A DNA stretch of 64,000 bases from Paralvinella palmiformis (lineage: Eukaryota > Annelida > Polychaeta > Terebellida > Alvinellidae): NCBI GenBank assembly GCA_025642065.1, contig JAODUP010000113.1:238501-302500 (forward strand), given 5' to 3'. The position numbers were made by a program, and so were the translations under genes. The notes under the pieces are model-generated. The model did not search any database, was not told the origin of the DNA, and was given only the letters and a program-made list of their open reading frames with translations. Numbering within the stretch: position 1 is the stretch's first letter; each line of letters opens with the position of its first letter. This document shows, one piece after another, positions 36,773 through 48,185 of the stretch.

Positions 36773-37980
36773 AGGTCTCATAAACAACTTTTAGTGTCGT
36801 CTCCTTTCGGTAGTCTCATCCAATATGCACGGCGCGTTAAAGTTGACACATTCCTAACAACATATCTGCGAGCTATTAACAACAATGTAAAAACAACGAA
36901 GAGCAGTAATTGAGGAAAACCCTCAATAAAATAATTACATTATCCCGTCGTAAAGCCCGTTTATAACATAATCATGAATCTGATTTACGTTTTATATACC
37001 ACAATATGGCGTAATGTTTAGACGCCATCTTGTCACTGCCGGTGTGACATGGATCCGAGATGTCGCCCCTGGATAATCTATTTATCCTTATATTGTCCCT
37101 GTCTGATTAATTATATAGGCCAGAGGACGATTATAAAAAATATAGTTTCACCAGAATTAATTTAGATTCATCAGACCATTTATCATTTTGCCTCCTCGTT
37201 GTTTCTTATCTTTAGTGGGGGATTTTTTAATATTGTTTTGCTGTTTTCCAACTATAGCTCCGTGGGTTCTTTGTAGCATTTACATAAAAGCGAAAACCTC
37301 ATATTTCTTCGATTTATGTCAACTGAATTGGAAAATAAGGGCCAAACAAAACGACCTTTATGGACGACTGTTTCGACAGATTTTCCAAAAATGGCAGCTA
37401 CACATTCTATCATTAAAATCTGCACAAAATATCAAACGGTTTACTCTCATAATATAAACAATTAATAAATATCGAATTTTGTTATTATCTGTTCGCGTAA
37501 TAGATACATGCCTTTGACGTACTGCTTATAAAGCAAACTGATTCTATTTAATTTGTAAATTCTTATATAAAATGATTTTGCTTATGACCATGATTTTGAT
37601 GATTATGATGATGATGATAATAATAATAGTAATAATAATAATATTCTAGACTAAACAAATAATATACACGCAACGTCCAGATATCGATTTAAGGTCATCA
37701 AAATATTTGGATTAAAATGACGAAGATTAGTTCTCCAAAAAGATTCCTTAAACAGGGGTCAGTCATTATATTTTCTCAAAACGACGCCCTTCTATTATCG
37801 TTCAGTAAATTATTCCTCGAAATACGGATTGCTGTACGTCAAAGTATATTTTTAATTGCGGAATAATGCATACATTTACATTCACTAAATTATCACCCTT
37901 TAACCTGTTTGTGGCGGGAAGTATGACCGGCTCTCGGTGTAATGGCACCGGAATATTTCTCGGATAGTTCAGCTGTTAGA
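36773..37980. other. Unique AT-rich DNA
   Basis: The 37188-37457 frame has no known domain. GAT/AAT tract near 37595-37642. The last 100 bp may be LINE 5' UTR. Confidence 0.4.
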
Positions 37981-38215
37981 TAAGTTACACCAGTGACACT
38001 GGTGTATTTGGCATATTATGTAATATAGATTTAATTTATATTAATATAAATTGATTATATTTAGTTATTTGTATTTTTGTATTTTCTTTTTAACTGCTCA
38101 CTTGACGCCCTATATTATCGCCCGCTCCAGTGTTTCCCATAAGAACTCGGTTGTTGCTTGTGTATGTTTTGTTTTATTTTTTAAATTTTTCATTTATTTT
38201 ATTTCTATAATTATA

Positions 38216-39738
38216 ATGAATTATACTAGAGATCAGTTGTTTGCATTACGACCCTATGGTGGTAATACCATTTGTTTAGCGATGCGCCCACGTAGTGGAA
38301 AACATCCAAAGCAGATTGGGTCTGATGCCAGTAATGTTATCACTGTGCCAATAACACCATATAATGACACAGCTGTACAAAATGTAAGTATTGGTCTTAT
38401 TAACTGTCAGTTGATCTGTAATAAATCTGATGAAATATCTGATGTTGTTAAGGATATGGATCTTGATGCTCTTGTCATTACAGAGACTTGGCTGACTGGT
38501 AATGTTTCAGACCAGAAAATTGTTGGTGATGTGACTCCAGCTGGATATTCATTCCACCATGCAGCTCGGATTCACAAAAAAGGTGGGGGAGTCGGCATTC
38601 TTCTCCGTGATTCTTTAAAGTGTGAAACCCATTTGCGTTTTCAGGCTAAGTCTTTTGAAAATTACCAACTGACCTTTTATATCTGGGGGGATAAGTGTTC
38701 GTGTAGCTATTATCTACCGATTACACCCCACTAAGAAAAATGGCCTGAAAGCAGCAGATTTCTTCAAGGAATTTTCGGAATTTGTTGACTCTCTTGCTAC
38801 CAACAGTGGTCATCTGTTGATCTTAGGTGATTTCAATATACATTAGGGTTTGCCAGAGGAATGCAGATACCAAACAACAGGCTGACATTCTTAGATCTGC
38901 CTATCTCAGGCAGCATGTCCAAGAAAGAACACACAGACATGGTCACAGCTTAGATCTTGTCATCTCCCGTGATCATGACAATTTGATTAAAGGTGTGTCT
39001 GTGTCTTCCATGCTGTCTGATCATTTCCTTGTTGACATTAATGTATCTTTACAGAAACAATCTGTTTCAGCTAAAGTTATTTCATATAGAAGATATAAGT
39101 CAATAGACAAGGTGGCTTTTCTTGCTGATCTGCGAGTCTCTTCTCTGGTATTGGATCCACCAGATGATGTGGATCATCTGGTGGATCTCTATGATAATAC
39201 ATTGAGAGACATTGTAAATCAACATGCACCTTTAAGGACAAAGGAAATGCCAAGCAGACCAATGCTTCCATGGTATAATAAGAACATACAGGCTGCAAAG
39301 AGACACAGAAGGTATTGTGAGCGGCTGTGGATCAGGACCAGTTTGTGTGTTCATTTTGAAATGTTCAAGGTCAGTAAAATTCTTGTTAAAAATACCCTTG
39401 CCTCTGCTAAATCTGAATATTATAATAAAAAGATCAAAGCATCCAAGGGAAATCAAAGGACTGTTTTCAGTGTTGTGAATAAAGTATTACATAAAAGTCA
39501 AACTGTCCTCCCAAATAATATCAACTCAGATAAAGATATGGCCCATTGTTTTAATAACTTCTTCTGTCAAACAATATTAAATATACATAGTGGGTTCCAG
39601 TCCATCACCTTATCACAGGGTAAGCCATTGGTAGAAGAGTCCTGCATATCCATGATGGATACATTTGAGCCTTTTACAGAGACTGAAATCAGACAGTTGC
39701 TTTCTGTGCAGTTGACCCTATGCCTACATGGCTTGTGA
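38216..39738 (+). pseudogene. LINE ORF2 endonuclease part (frame-broken)
   Basis: I place the start at ATG 38216 (MNYTRDQLFALRP), because the in-frame upstream frame from 38051 is hydrophobic, T-rich UTR-like sequence. The endonuclease blocks are GLINCQLICNKSDEI (about 38394), ITETWL (about 38478), GGGVGILLR (about 38583), LILGDFNIH (about 38818), GHSLDLVISR (38941) and SDHFLVDINV (about 39018), in the usual order for the exonuclease/endonuclease/phosphatase fold. The frame shifts in the G6 run at 38685-38690, meets TAG at 38844-38846, and resumes in a third frame until 39738. The enzyme would nick target DNA to prime reverse transcription. Confidence 0.9.
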
Positions 39739-41008
39739 AAGATTGTCTGGATGTTCTGATAAACCCAATTACAAATATAGTTAATAAATCATTATCTCTG
39801 GGTGTTTTCCAAGATCCATGAAAGCTGCCCTTGTAAAACTATTAATAAAAAACCACACTATGGACTGTAATATTCTAAACAATTACAGACCTGTTTCAAA
39901 TCTTAAATTTGTATCTAAAGTTATAGAAAAGGCAGTTGCTTTCCATCTAAACAAATATTTAATCAATAATAACCTTAATGAATCACTTCAGTCTGCCGTC
40001 TGCCTATAAAAGTGGTCACAGCACTGAAACAGCCTTGGTTCGAGTGAAAAATGATATTATGATGTCAATTGATCAAGGTAAGCCAGTAATATTTGTTCTT
40101 CTGGACCTGTCTGCTGAATTTGATACAGTTGACCATAATGTACTTTTTTCTAGGTTAAAAGATATGTTTCGTCTGTCGGCTAAAGTACTTGAAATTGAAT
40201 GGTTTCGATACTATCTGGAACAACGCTCCCAGAGAGTGTCTGTTCATGGTATTTTATCTGACATTCAGTTTTTGTTATCCGTTGTACCATAAGGTTCAGT
40301 TCTTGGTCCTCTGGTTTTCACAATGTATACTCGTCCTCTTGGGATCATTGCGCAGTGATATGGGGTTAAATATCACTTGTATGCTGTATATATCACTGGA
40401 TTCTGACAATGAGTTAAATTTCTCCTCTTCCTTGAAGAATTTAGAACATTGTATTGCCGATATTCGGCTATGGATGACTCAAAATCTTCTAAAACTAAAT
40501 GATAATAAAACAAATATTTTATATTTGGCATCACCACATTGTGTTAAATCCCTAAAGACACCAGCATTACAGATTACCCCTTATGGGTCAGTAACAAATC
40601 TAGGGGTTATTTTTGACCAATGTATTAACATGCATGAACATGTCACATCAATATGCCGAGCTGCCTACTACCATCTTAAGAACATCCACTGTTTTTCAGC
40701 GAATTCAGCATAGTGCAGCTCACATTGTAACAAATACTAGAAAATATAATCATATTACCCCAATTCTTCAAAATCTACATTGGCTACCTGTTAAAGAGCG
40801 TATCCATTTCAAGATTATGTTAATAACATATAAATCTATTAATGATACGGCGCCAGAATACCTGTGTGAACTGGTTTCCATTAGAAAGTCATCCCGAAAA
40901 CTCAAGTCATCCAGTCAGATACTATTGCAGGTGCCAGTGTCTCGGCTCAAGTCATATGGTGATTGTGCATTTAGCGTTGCAGCCCCCACTTTGTGGAATA
41001 AGAGAGAG
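39720..41008 (+). pseudogene. LINE ORF2 reverse transcriptase part (active site deleted)
   Basis: DPMPTWLVKDCLDV begins near 39718 after a short deletion. A missing base near 39810 shifts the frame before MKAALVK. NYRPVSNL is at 39881-39904, and VLLDLSAEFDTVDH (40095-40136) keeps the motif A aspartate. PQG has become P-stop-G at 40287-40295. At 40381-40388 the YADD-type motif expected between YHLYA and LYIS is absent; about 14 nt appear deleted. The C-terminal HITPILQNLHWLPVKERI (40750-40803) and RLKSYGDCAFSVAAPTLWN follow. It cannot encode an active polymerase. Confidence 0.92.
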
Positions 41009-41848
41009 TATCCCTATTTCTGTGCGTGCTTGCGTGTGTGTGCGTGCGTGCGCTTGATGGCGGTTTATAAAGGCACGCGTGGGTGTTGTTTGGTCGATGG
41101 GAGCAATGTGTACACGTTGGCGGATTTATGCGAAGGAGCTTCGAGTGGCTACAAAACTTTATTTCAACAACCTTATTGTCACGTAGCCGGCAATAACCAC
41201 ATCGAGTCGAAGTGTTCCTATTATAAAAGTTGTCGACACCGTCTGACGAAATCATAACGACATCCGGGCTTTAACAAACCTCTGCGCCTGCGGGTCGTAA
41301 CTTCTGATGAATCCCATCTGGCCTGGAGGCGGAGACGAATGCCGGATCACCTTACGGCGTCACCATAAAACTATACTAAAAGGTTTCTATTAGCGAAGAA
41401 CAAGACCTGACAGCGATATTACGATATATGTGGCGTAGAATTGGGCGGATATACCAGCGATAGAGGGAGCCAAGCGGCAACACGGCGAGACGTTAGCGCT
41501 GCCATAAGGCAACACATGGAAGCGCTTATTGGCGAATGCATATTTGACTGATACGAAAGAGAAACTGACTCGTGGTACAAAGTCGTAAACTGTTAAAACG
41601 CCAAACGGTTTGCCGTCGTGTAGTGTTTTTGCTGAATAAAGTAAAAGTCCGCTTTTAAAGATGTTTATGTTTGACAGTGTTCCTTGAAGAAGATTGTGGT
41701 TTTATTTTGTAGAATACCATCGGATGAAGAAATCTAATCATTTAGAAGAAGAAAAACTAACACTGTTTTAATAAATACTCAGTTATTTCTTGTTTCTGTT
41801 AAATAATATGTTATCAGTTTTTAGCTTGCAGTTTTCGATTGTTTTGTT
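41009..41848. other. Unique DNA, CpG-rich near 41230-41560
   Basis: Begins with a GA/GCGT-type stretch at the LINE breakpoint. No gene recognised. Confidence 0.4.
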
Positions 41849-42006
41849 GGGGCGCCTCCGTAGTTTCGTTACCACCCGCGTTCGAATCTCGGAGTGGATA
41901 TATCTGAAGGGTGTTTCATCTTTGACTTCGCTTCATTACCTTTGCTCGGCTTATTTAGCCCATCGTGTGCGTATAAGTGGCCGTAAAACATCAATTAGTA
42001 TCATCT
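41849..42006 (+). mobile_element. SINE-A copy 7 (A-box region deleted)
   Basis: GGGGCGCCTCCG is followed at once by TAGTTTCGTTACCACCCGC, so about 35 bp of head including the A box is missing. B box GCGTTCGAATCTCGG, the middle block and a GGCCGTAAAACATCAATTAG tail are present. Confidence 0.93.
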
Positions 42007-42315
42007 ATTGTTTTATTTGTTCTTTTGTTATTTAATCCACGATCAATAAGCAATGATCATTCCAGATTGTTGGATCGAATCGCAGTATTGTATATTTCTA
42101 ATGGATAGTTCATCCTGCATTTAAAGGCTTCGAGCTGAGCATCTCCTTACCCTAGGGAGTATGTATTCGTTTACGTGCCCTAAGTCTGATTTTCTCCGAT
42201 ACAGAGCAAAGCAGCCGCTCGATTACTCACTCACCTGCTGACTCATTTCACCGCTCAATCATGTTTCATTCCCCTAAAAGCTAATTTAAAAGCTGCAGCT
42301 ATGTTAACCATTGGT
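42007..42315. other. Unique DNA, nothing recognised
   Basis: No feature beyond short CTCA units near 42220. Confidence 0.4.
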
Positions 42316-42495
42316 AGGGCGTTCCGATGGCCGAGTAGTTAAAGCGCGGCGCTAAAAACCTCAAGGTTGCGAGTTCGAATCGGGCACATATCTGTGTTTG
42401 CGGGATTTGTTTCCCAATGCAATATCCTCTAGGCTATATGTGCCATAAATGACCAGCCTCAAGGCCAAACAACGCAATTCGACCCAATTCAATTA
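42316..42495 (+). mobile_element. tRNA-derived SINE family B, copy at 42.3 kb
   Basis: Head GTTCCGATGGCCGAGTAGTT with an A-box-like TGGCCGAGTAG, and B box GAGTTCGAATCGGG. The body has GTGTTTGCGGGATTTGTTTC, and the end has CAATTCGACCCAATTCAATT. The head resembles a serine/leucine-type tRNA (GGCCGAGTGG motif). Confidence 0.85.
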
Positions 42496-42784
42496 TTTCC
42501 CCCTTGTTATAGAACAAAGCCAATCTGAAAGCTAAACATTGTTTTCTTCCGTAATTGCCAAACAATTATGGAAAGATGGTTGCATTACACGGAGGAAACA
42601 TAACCGGCGACATTAATTGACTAACCACAACTTCTATGGGCCCGAGATGAAACTGACTTTATATTTATAAAAAGAGAATTTAAATCAAATAAAATTATGC
42701 GCCATTTGCTTACGAGTGTAAAAGCAATACTAATTACAGTAATTTCATCGTTCTAAAGCCTTCACTAATTAATTTATTCCCATT
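42496..42784. other. Unique AT-rich DNA
   Basis: Nothing recognised. Confidence 0.4.
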
Positions 42785-42950
42785 TCATGTTTATACAGTT
42801 TATTCATGTTTATACAGTTTATTCATGTTTATACAGTTTATTCATGTTTATACAGTTTATTCATGTTTATACAGTTTATTCATGTTTATACAGTTTATTC
42901 ATGTTTATACAGTTTATTCATGTTTATACAGTTTATTCATGTTTATACAA
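42785..42950. repeat. 19-bp minisatellite, about 8.7 near-perfect units
   Basis: Unit TCATGTTTATACAGTTTAT repeated with almost no variation. A Phe/Tyr-rich frame runs through it by chance because no frame of the 19-mer contains a stop on plus. Confidence 0.97.
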
Positions 42951-43646
42951 CGTCGTCTTCCTAAATAAATTATAGTTTTGTGCTGAATGACGTGTTGTTG
43001 TTTGTTTTTAATATTATTGTTCAGTGGAAGTGTTCTTAATAAGATTATTGTTCAGTGAATACCTATCTTTTTCTGATGTATGCTTATCTAAATGAGGACA
43101 GGACAAATTAATTACTTGTTCTTTACCTGCCACTGTAGATTAATTAACGCTTAGTTTTGTTAGTGACTCCATATAGTCCATTATATACTGCAGCATATAC
43201 TATCCATAACTACAGTATATACAGTGTATAGCAATAAATGTAACTGACCTTTCTCGGAAACATATACACAGTACACCCACCGATGTCATTTGAGTAAAAG
43301 TTTCGAAATAGTTTTCAAAAATCAAGCCTATCGTTCTTCAAAACACCAGAACCTGCAGGTACAGCGCGACTGAGGCTGGATGTTGTTATGAGACATGTAT
43401 ATCCTTTACTTGTTATTGAGGAAATCGCACCATGACCCATACTTATGCTATTTATATATGCTATCTATATATGGTTATCTTGTGCAAACGCAAGTCGTTG
43501 TTCCCGCAAATACAGGAATATCCATCAGGATCATCGCCCAACAACAATCTTTCTATGACAATGTTAAATTAGAAATTGCATCATTTTAGTACGGGACAGA
43601 CTTCGGATTGATCGACGCCGAAAATGCTTTTAATAGCTCTCGACCT

Positions 43647-43689
<43 letters not shown>

Positions 43690-45279
43690 CAGCCACGATA
43701 CTTTCAAATAACGAGTTAATAAAAATCACATTCTCCGAGCTGGTTACTGGATCATGTCCGGAGATTGAGGACGATGATGATACAACTAAACCTACGATAT
43801 CTTAACACATCCACGTGTATTCCTACCTTATTAATGCTAGTTCGATACAACATTCTGCCAATCAGTTGTACTTCCAGTAAAAAGAAGCAAAATTCAACGA
43901 CTTTGTTTTAGTTACGTTTTCCACACGAAATAGACATCCGATAATCAATACGTATAGACCAATAGGGTCGATATTTTGTAAACTGCTTACGTACATCTCG
44001 GGAGTGAGCACTCGGATCGCTGAGTGAATCTATGGTAGGCGTTTCTAAAATAGAACTAAATTAATCACTGACCAATGTTTATGAACATTTGTTTTTAAAA
44101 TCGACTTTACGAGCTTCTGTTTTGTTTATAGAAAAGTGGTTCACCCAAAATAATGGGATAATAATTGTGACCAGGAATTATGAAAAGATCATATTTCACA
44201 TCCACTCATTTTGGGTAGTTTTCATGCATTTATTTTTCAAATATAAAAGAATTTCGCTAGGCAAATCTATGACTAATTACATTCTTAGTTTTCTAATTAC
44301 TTCTTCTGATGAAGTTAAAATCGCTATCTGAAGCTAACTAATTTAGCGAAATATGATCGCTTAGTGTTTCATATAAGAACAATTATAAATGACGCCTCGT
44401 GCAATATCAATTAAACAGATGCAGATTTTAAATTAAATTAGATCTAAATTTAAAAACAGTTAAAATGTTTTATAATTAATAATTGATCCTTATCCGCCGT
44501 AAAATGATAGTTTTAATACAATAATTTACGTCAGCCAACTTATTTAGCTCCGGTTAACTTTCGAAGGCGATGTAACAAAACTTCGGGTTAATTCAACTTT
44601 ATGCGCGGACTTCGATTAATGTCGTGTAAGCGATTAATAAAAGTATGTTTGTGTGTTCGTGAGACAAAACCAATTTAATTTCAGGAGAAATTCAACATTT
44701 TATAGCGTTCGTGATAAATAATTACAAAGCAGCTTTTTATTTTTCGCTACAATCAACGATACTGGTTTCCATGGCGATAAGTTTGCCAAACCAGAGTTAT
44801 AAAAACTAATGTCTCAAAACAACTTTACTGATATCAGCTTCGTATAACATTTCTAGAAAATGTAATCTGTAATCGAACAAATAAGCCAAGTATGAGTTGT
44901 GATGAGGATTAGTTCATATAATAAATTCTACAGATAAAAAGGATAAGGTACACCTTTAGCATTGACTGATTTAAAAAATAAGACTAAAATTCCTTATCCT
45001 TAAGACATATATGTATCCTGTATGACATTTTAGCTTCATCTAAAATGATTCAGAATTATGTCAACCATTTTCAAAAACCTCAAAACGTAATTTCTATGAT
45101 ATGTATTCTTACAATATCTATATTACAGCCAGGTGTCAAGATTGTCCTTTCTTTGAATTCTTCAAAAGTTCGTTACACTCAAAATGACCTGTTACAAAGA
45201 CAGCGTCAATCTAGCTACATCCAACTTAGTCACAGATGACATCGAACACCTAAAACAGCTATCTGAAATCTGCTGTCGA
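42951..45279. other. Unique AT-rich DNA
   Basis: (AT)n at about 43648-43686. A short inverted repeat AAGGATAAGG/CCTTATCCTT lies at about 44939 and 44992. About 44490-44640 is a compact CpG-containing island. No gene. Confidence 0.4.
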
Positions 45280-46290
45280 ACGTTCGACTAGCAAGATGGT
45301 TAGAACATTCAAATGAAGATGGTTAGAACATTCAAATAGCAAGACGGTTAGAACATTCAAATAGCAAGATGGTTAGAACATTCAAATAGCAAGATGGTTA
45401 GAACATTCAAATAGCAAGATGGTTAGAACATTCAAATAAGCAAGATGTTAGAACATTCAAATAACAAGATTATTAGAACATTCAAATAGCAAGATGGTTA
45501 GAACATTCAACCAGATGTTCACAGATGTTAGAACATTCAAATAGCAAGACGGTTAGAACATTCAAATAGCAAGATGGTTAGAACATTCAAATACAAGATG
45601 GTTAGAACATTCACAGGATAAGCAAGATTAGTTGTTAGAACATTCAAATAGCAAGATGGTTAGAACATTCAAATAGCAAGATGGTTAGAACATTCAAATA
45701 GCAACATGGTTAGCAACAAATTCAAAAATAATAAATTATTAGAACATTCAAATAACAAGATTATTAGAACATTCAAATAGCAAGATGGTTAGAACATTCA
45801 AAGAGCAAGACGGTTAGAACATTCAAACAGCAAGATGGTTAGAACATTCAAATAACAAGATGGTTAGAACATTCAAATAGCAACATGGTTAGAACATTCA
45901 AATAACAAGATTATTAGAACATTCAAATAACAAGATTATTAGAACATTCAAATAGCAAGATGGTTAGAACATTCAAAGAGCAAGACGGTTAGAACATTCA
46001 AATAGCAAGACGGTTAGAACATTCAAATAGCAAGATGGTTAGAACATTCAAAGAGCAAGATGGTTAGAACATTCAAATAGCAAGATGGTTAGAACATTCA
46101 AATATCAAGATGGTTAAAACATTCAACTAGCAAGAAGGTTAGAACATTCAAATAGCAAGATGGTTAGAACATTCAAATAGCAAGATGGCTAGAACATTCA
46201 AATAGCAAGATGGTTAGAACATTCAAACAGCAAGATGGTTAGAACATTCAAATAGCACGATGGTTAAAACATTCAAATAGCAAGATGGTT
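45280..46290. repeat. 25-bp minisatellite, about 40 units
   Basis: The unit contains CAAGATGGTTAGAACATTCA plus AATAG. Variants include AACAAGATTATT, GACGG for GATGG and a few length variants near 45440-45740. The 3' end passes without a break into the head of a tRNA-derived SINE that shares GCAAGATGGTTAGAAC. Confidence 0.97.
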
Positions 46291-46400
46291 AGAACAGTGC
46301 GCTGTAGACCTCCAAGTCAGAATTTGAATCGACTCGAGGAATCTTTGTTTGTGGAAGCTTTCTCTAATAGGTTACCCCTCAACCAGATGTCACAACTGTG
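46276..46400 (+). mobile_element. tRNA-derived SINE adjoining the 25-bp array
   Basis: GCAAGATGGTTAGAACAGTG, then CGCTGTAGACCTCCAAG and the decayed B box AGAATTTGAATCGAC. The head matches the SINE at 26.98-27.12 kb (minus) and that at 10.74 kb. The body has TTTGTTTGTGGAAGCTTTC. Confidence 0.75.
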
Positions 46401-47201
46401 ACCATCACCGACGTTACTTCATTCACCCGAATAAGACAGTAAACGACATATACTCCCCCTTCACAGATGGCTATACGTTTGGTTCATGGATTTCACGAAA
46501 GCTGATAGGTTTATATTGAAAATATTGAAATCCTCACTGTTAATTAAAACAACAAACTTGCCTTTACATCTAGTAGTATATGCACGGAATATTACACAAT
46601 TATATATAACCTATGCGTAAGTGTATATGTTCGAGAATGTTGATGCACATAATTAGTTTAAGTTTTCTTCCACACTTTCCAGTAACAGTATATTATATTA
46701 TAGATATTATAGACTCAGAAGTTCGTCACGAACATTGACATGTTATTATTATTTAACCATAACAGTTCAATACATAATGGGATATTCCATATTTGACCTT
46801 TAACTACAATCATATTCTTAACGGATTGGTTCAGTGTTTCCAGTGTTGTTGAAATCCTCAAAAGATGGATGGTTTTGTTCTTAAGATAAATGCTACCATA
46901 GATGGTAACACGACGTTGACTCATCAATCATCATTAAGCTCATCTAACTGATACGTATATCAGAAGGAAGCGCCGTAGAGATAAACGGCTTTAAAAAAGA
47001 TCATCTGCTTCGCTCATCAAAGGGAAGAATTTCTATTGTTTCATCTCGTCCTATTATCAAATTATTCGCTGATTGTACGAATGGCGCCCCCGGCTCTAAC
47101 GTTAATATTTTGATTTATACCAGAACAAAACTCTTCTCCTTCTTCTAAATGTGCATTAACAAAACGATAAAGTATGTGTTAGACAGGAAAGGAAGATTCC
47201 T
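46401..47201. other. Unique DNA, nothing recognised
   Basis: No gene. Confidence 0.4.
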
Positions 47202-47406
47202 GAGTGAGTGAGTGAGTGAGTGAGTGTGTGAGTGAGTGAGTGAGTGAGTGAGTGAGTGAGTGAGTGGTGAGTGGTGAGTGAGTGAGTGAGTGAGTGAGTG
47301 AGTGAGTGAGTGAGTGAGTGAGTGAGTGAGTGAGTGAGTGAGTGAGTGAGTGAGTGAGTGAGTGAGTGAGTGAGTGAGTGAGTGAGTGAGTGAGTGAGTG
47401 AGTGAG
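47202..47406. repeat. (TGAG)n array, about 50 units
   Basis: Nearly pure tetranucleotide over 205 bp with a few GTGTGAG/GAGTGGTGAG interruptions. It sits at the 3' side of the adjoining minus-strand SINE, as a tail would. Confidence 0.98.
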
Positions 47407-47560
47407 CATTGGCTTAGGTTACACCTGAGACATTTGAGGAAAACCCCTTATGGAAACACCCCACATATATAGACGTGAATTGGATTCGAACCAAGAACTG
47501 GATATTTGGAAGGAAATCAACCAACTACACATTACGATTAATCTCGAAATCGCGTTACAG
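47407..47560 (-). mobile_element. tRNA-derived SINE with (CTCA)n tail
   Basis: On the minus strand GTAGTTGGTTGATTTCC precedes B box TTGGTTCGAATCCAA at tRNA spacing. The body has TATATGTGGGGTGTTTCC, like family B, and it runs into (CTCA)n. Confidence 0.65.
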
Positions 47561-47989
47561 TAAAATTTCTGGAGAACCTAATCTAAGACATCATTATAAA
47601 TACCTTTCTCTCTTAATCCCCCCCACCACATCATCTATTTTACTGACCCAGACTAACGTTCGTGTCTCTCTTAAAACGTCATCCGTTTTGAGGATGAGCT
47701 GATGTGGTCCGAATATGAGACTCTAAAGAGGCGTTTTACCGAGACAAGATAGAGAAAACGACCACCATCATAGAGATAACTAGAGGATACTCTTATTTTC
47801 AGTTATCTCTTGACTTACGTAACACAGGAGACGGATCAATAATAATAATCAGATGAGGTATCAGTCAGTGAGTGAGGAAGACGACCCCGTGATATCCTGA
47901 AGGACCTAATACATATTCCAATGGCTGAAATCATCAGTAATGCATCTCATCATTGTCGACATCCTTCGAGCGACACCGGCTCCGCCCCC

Positions 47990-48185
47990 CAGTAGCCTTA
48001 GATTAAGTACAATATCTCAGAAGGACAGTTCACTTCTTCATTTCCTCATCTGATGGAGCACCATCCGTGGACTAAGAAAGGTCATGATAACTGGCTTTTG
48101 TCGGACAAACAGAGATTAGAATAAGGAGGTGTTGACTTATGGCGAAATACGTCACTTATGGCAGCTTCCTCCAGAGGAAGATGAC
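47990..48185 (+). repeat. Unclassified dispersed repeat, copy 1
   Basis: Shares with 50110-50285 ATTAAG, the CAGTTCACTTCTTCATTTCC block (GAGTTCACTACTTCATTTC in the other) and GTCACTTATGGCAGCTTCCT (GTCACTTATGTCAGCTTCCT). Order and spacing are similar. Confidence 0.6.

Larger units (their letters stand above)
37981..41008 (+). mobile_element. L2/CR1-type non-LTR retrotransposon, copy 1, broken and 3'-truncated
   Basis: A LINE whose ORF2 would encode an apurinic-type endonuclease and a reverse transcriptase. Upstream lie two palindromes (37987-38005 and 38033-38052) in an AT-rich probable 5' UTR. Recognisable blocks in order: endonuclease (38394-39047), linker with PWYN (about 39270), reverse transcriptase (39720-40560) and the C-terminal block (about 40700-41005) ending at LWN. 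At least four frame breaks, a TAG at 38844, a TAA at 40290, loss of the catalytic Asp-Asp site, and an internal deletion near 40695 make it dead. The sequence stops at about 41005 without the tail that copy 2 has. L2 assignment rests on remembered family patterns; a related CR1-group clade is possible. Confidence 0.92.
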
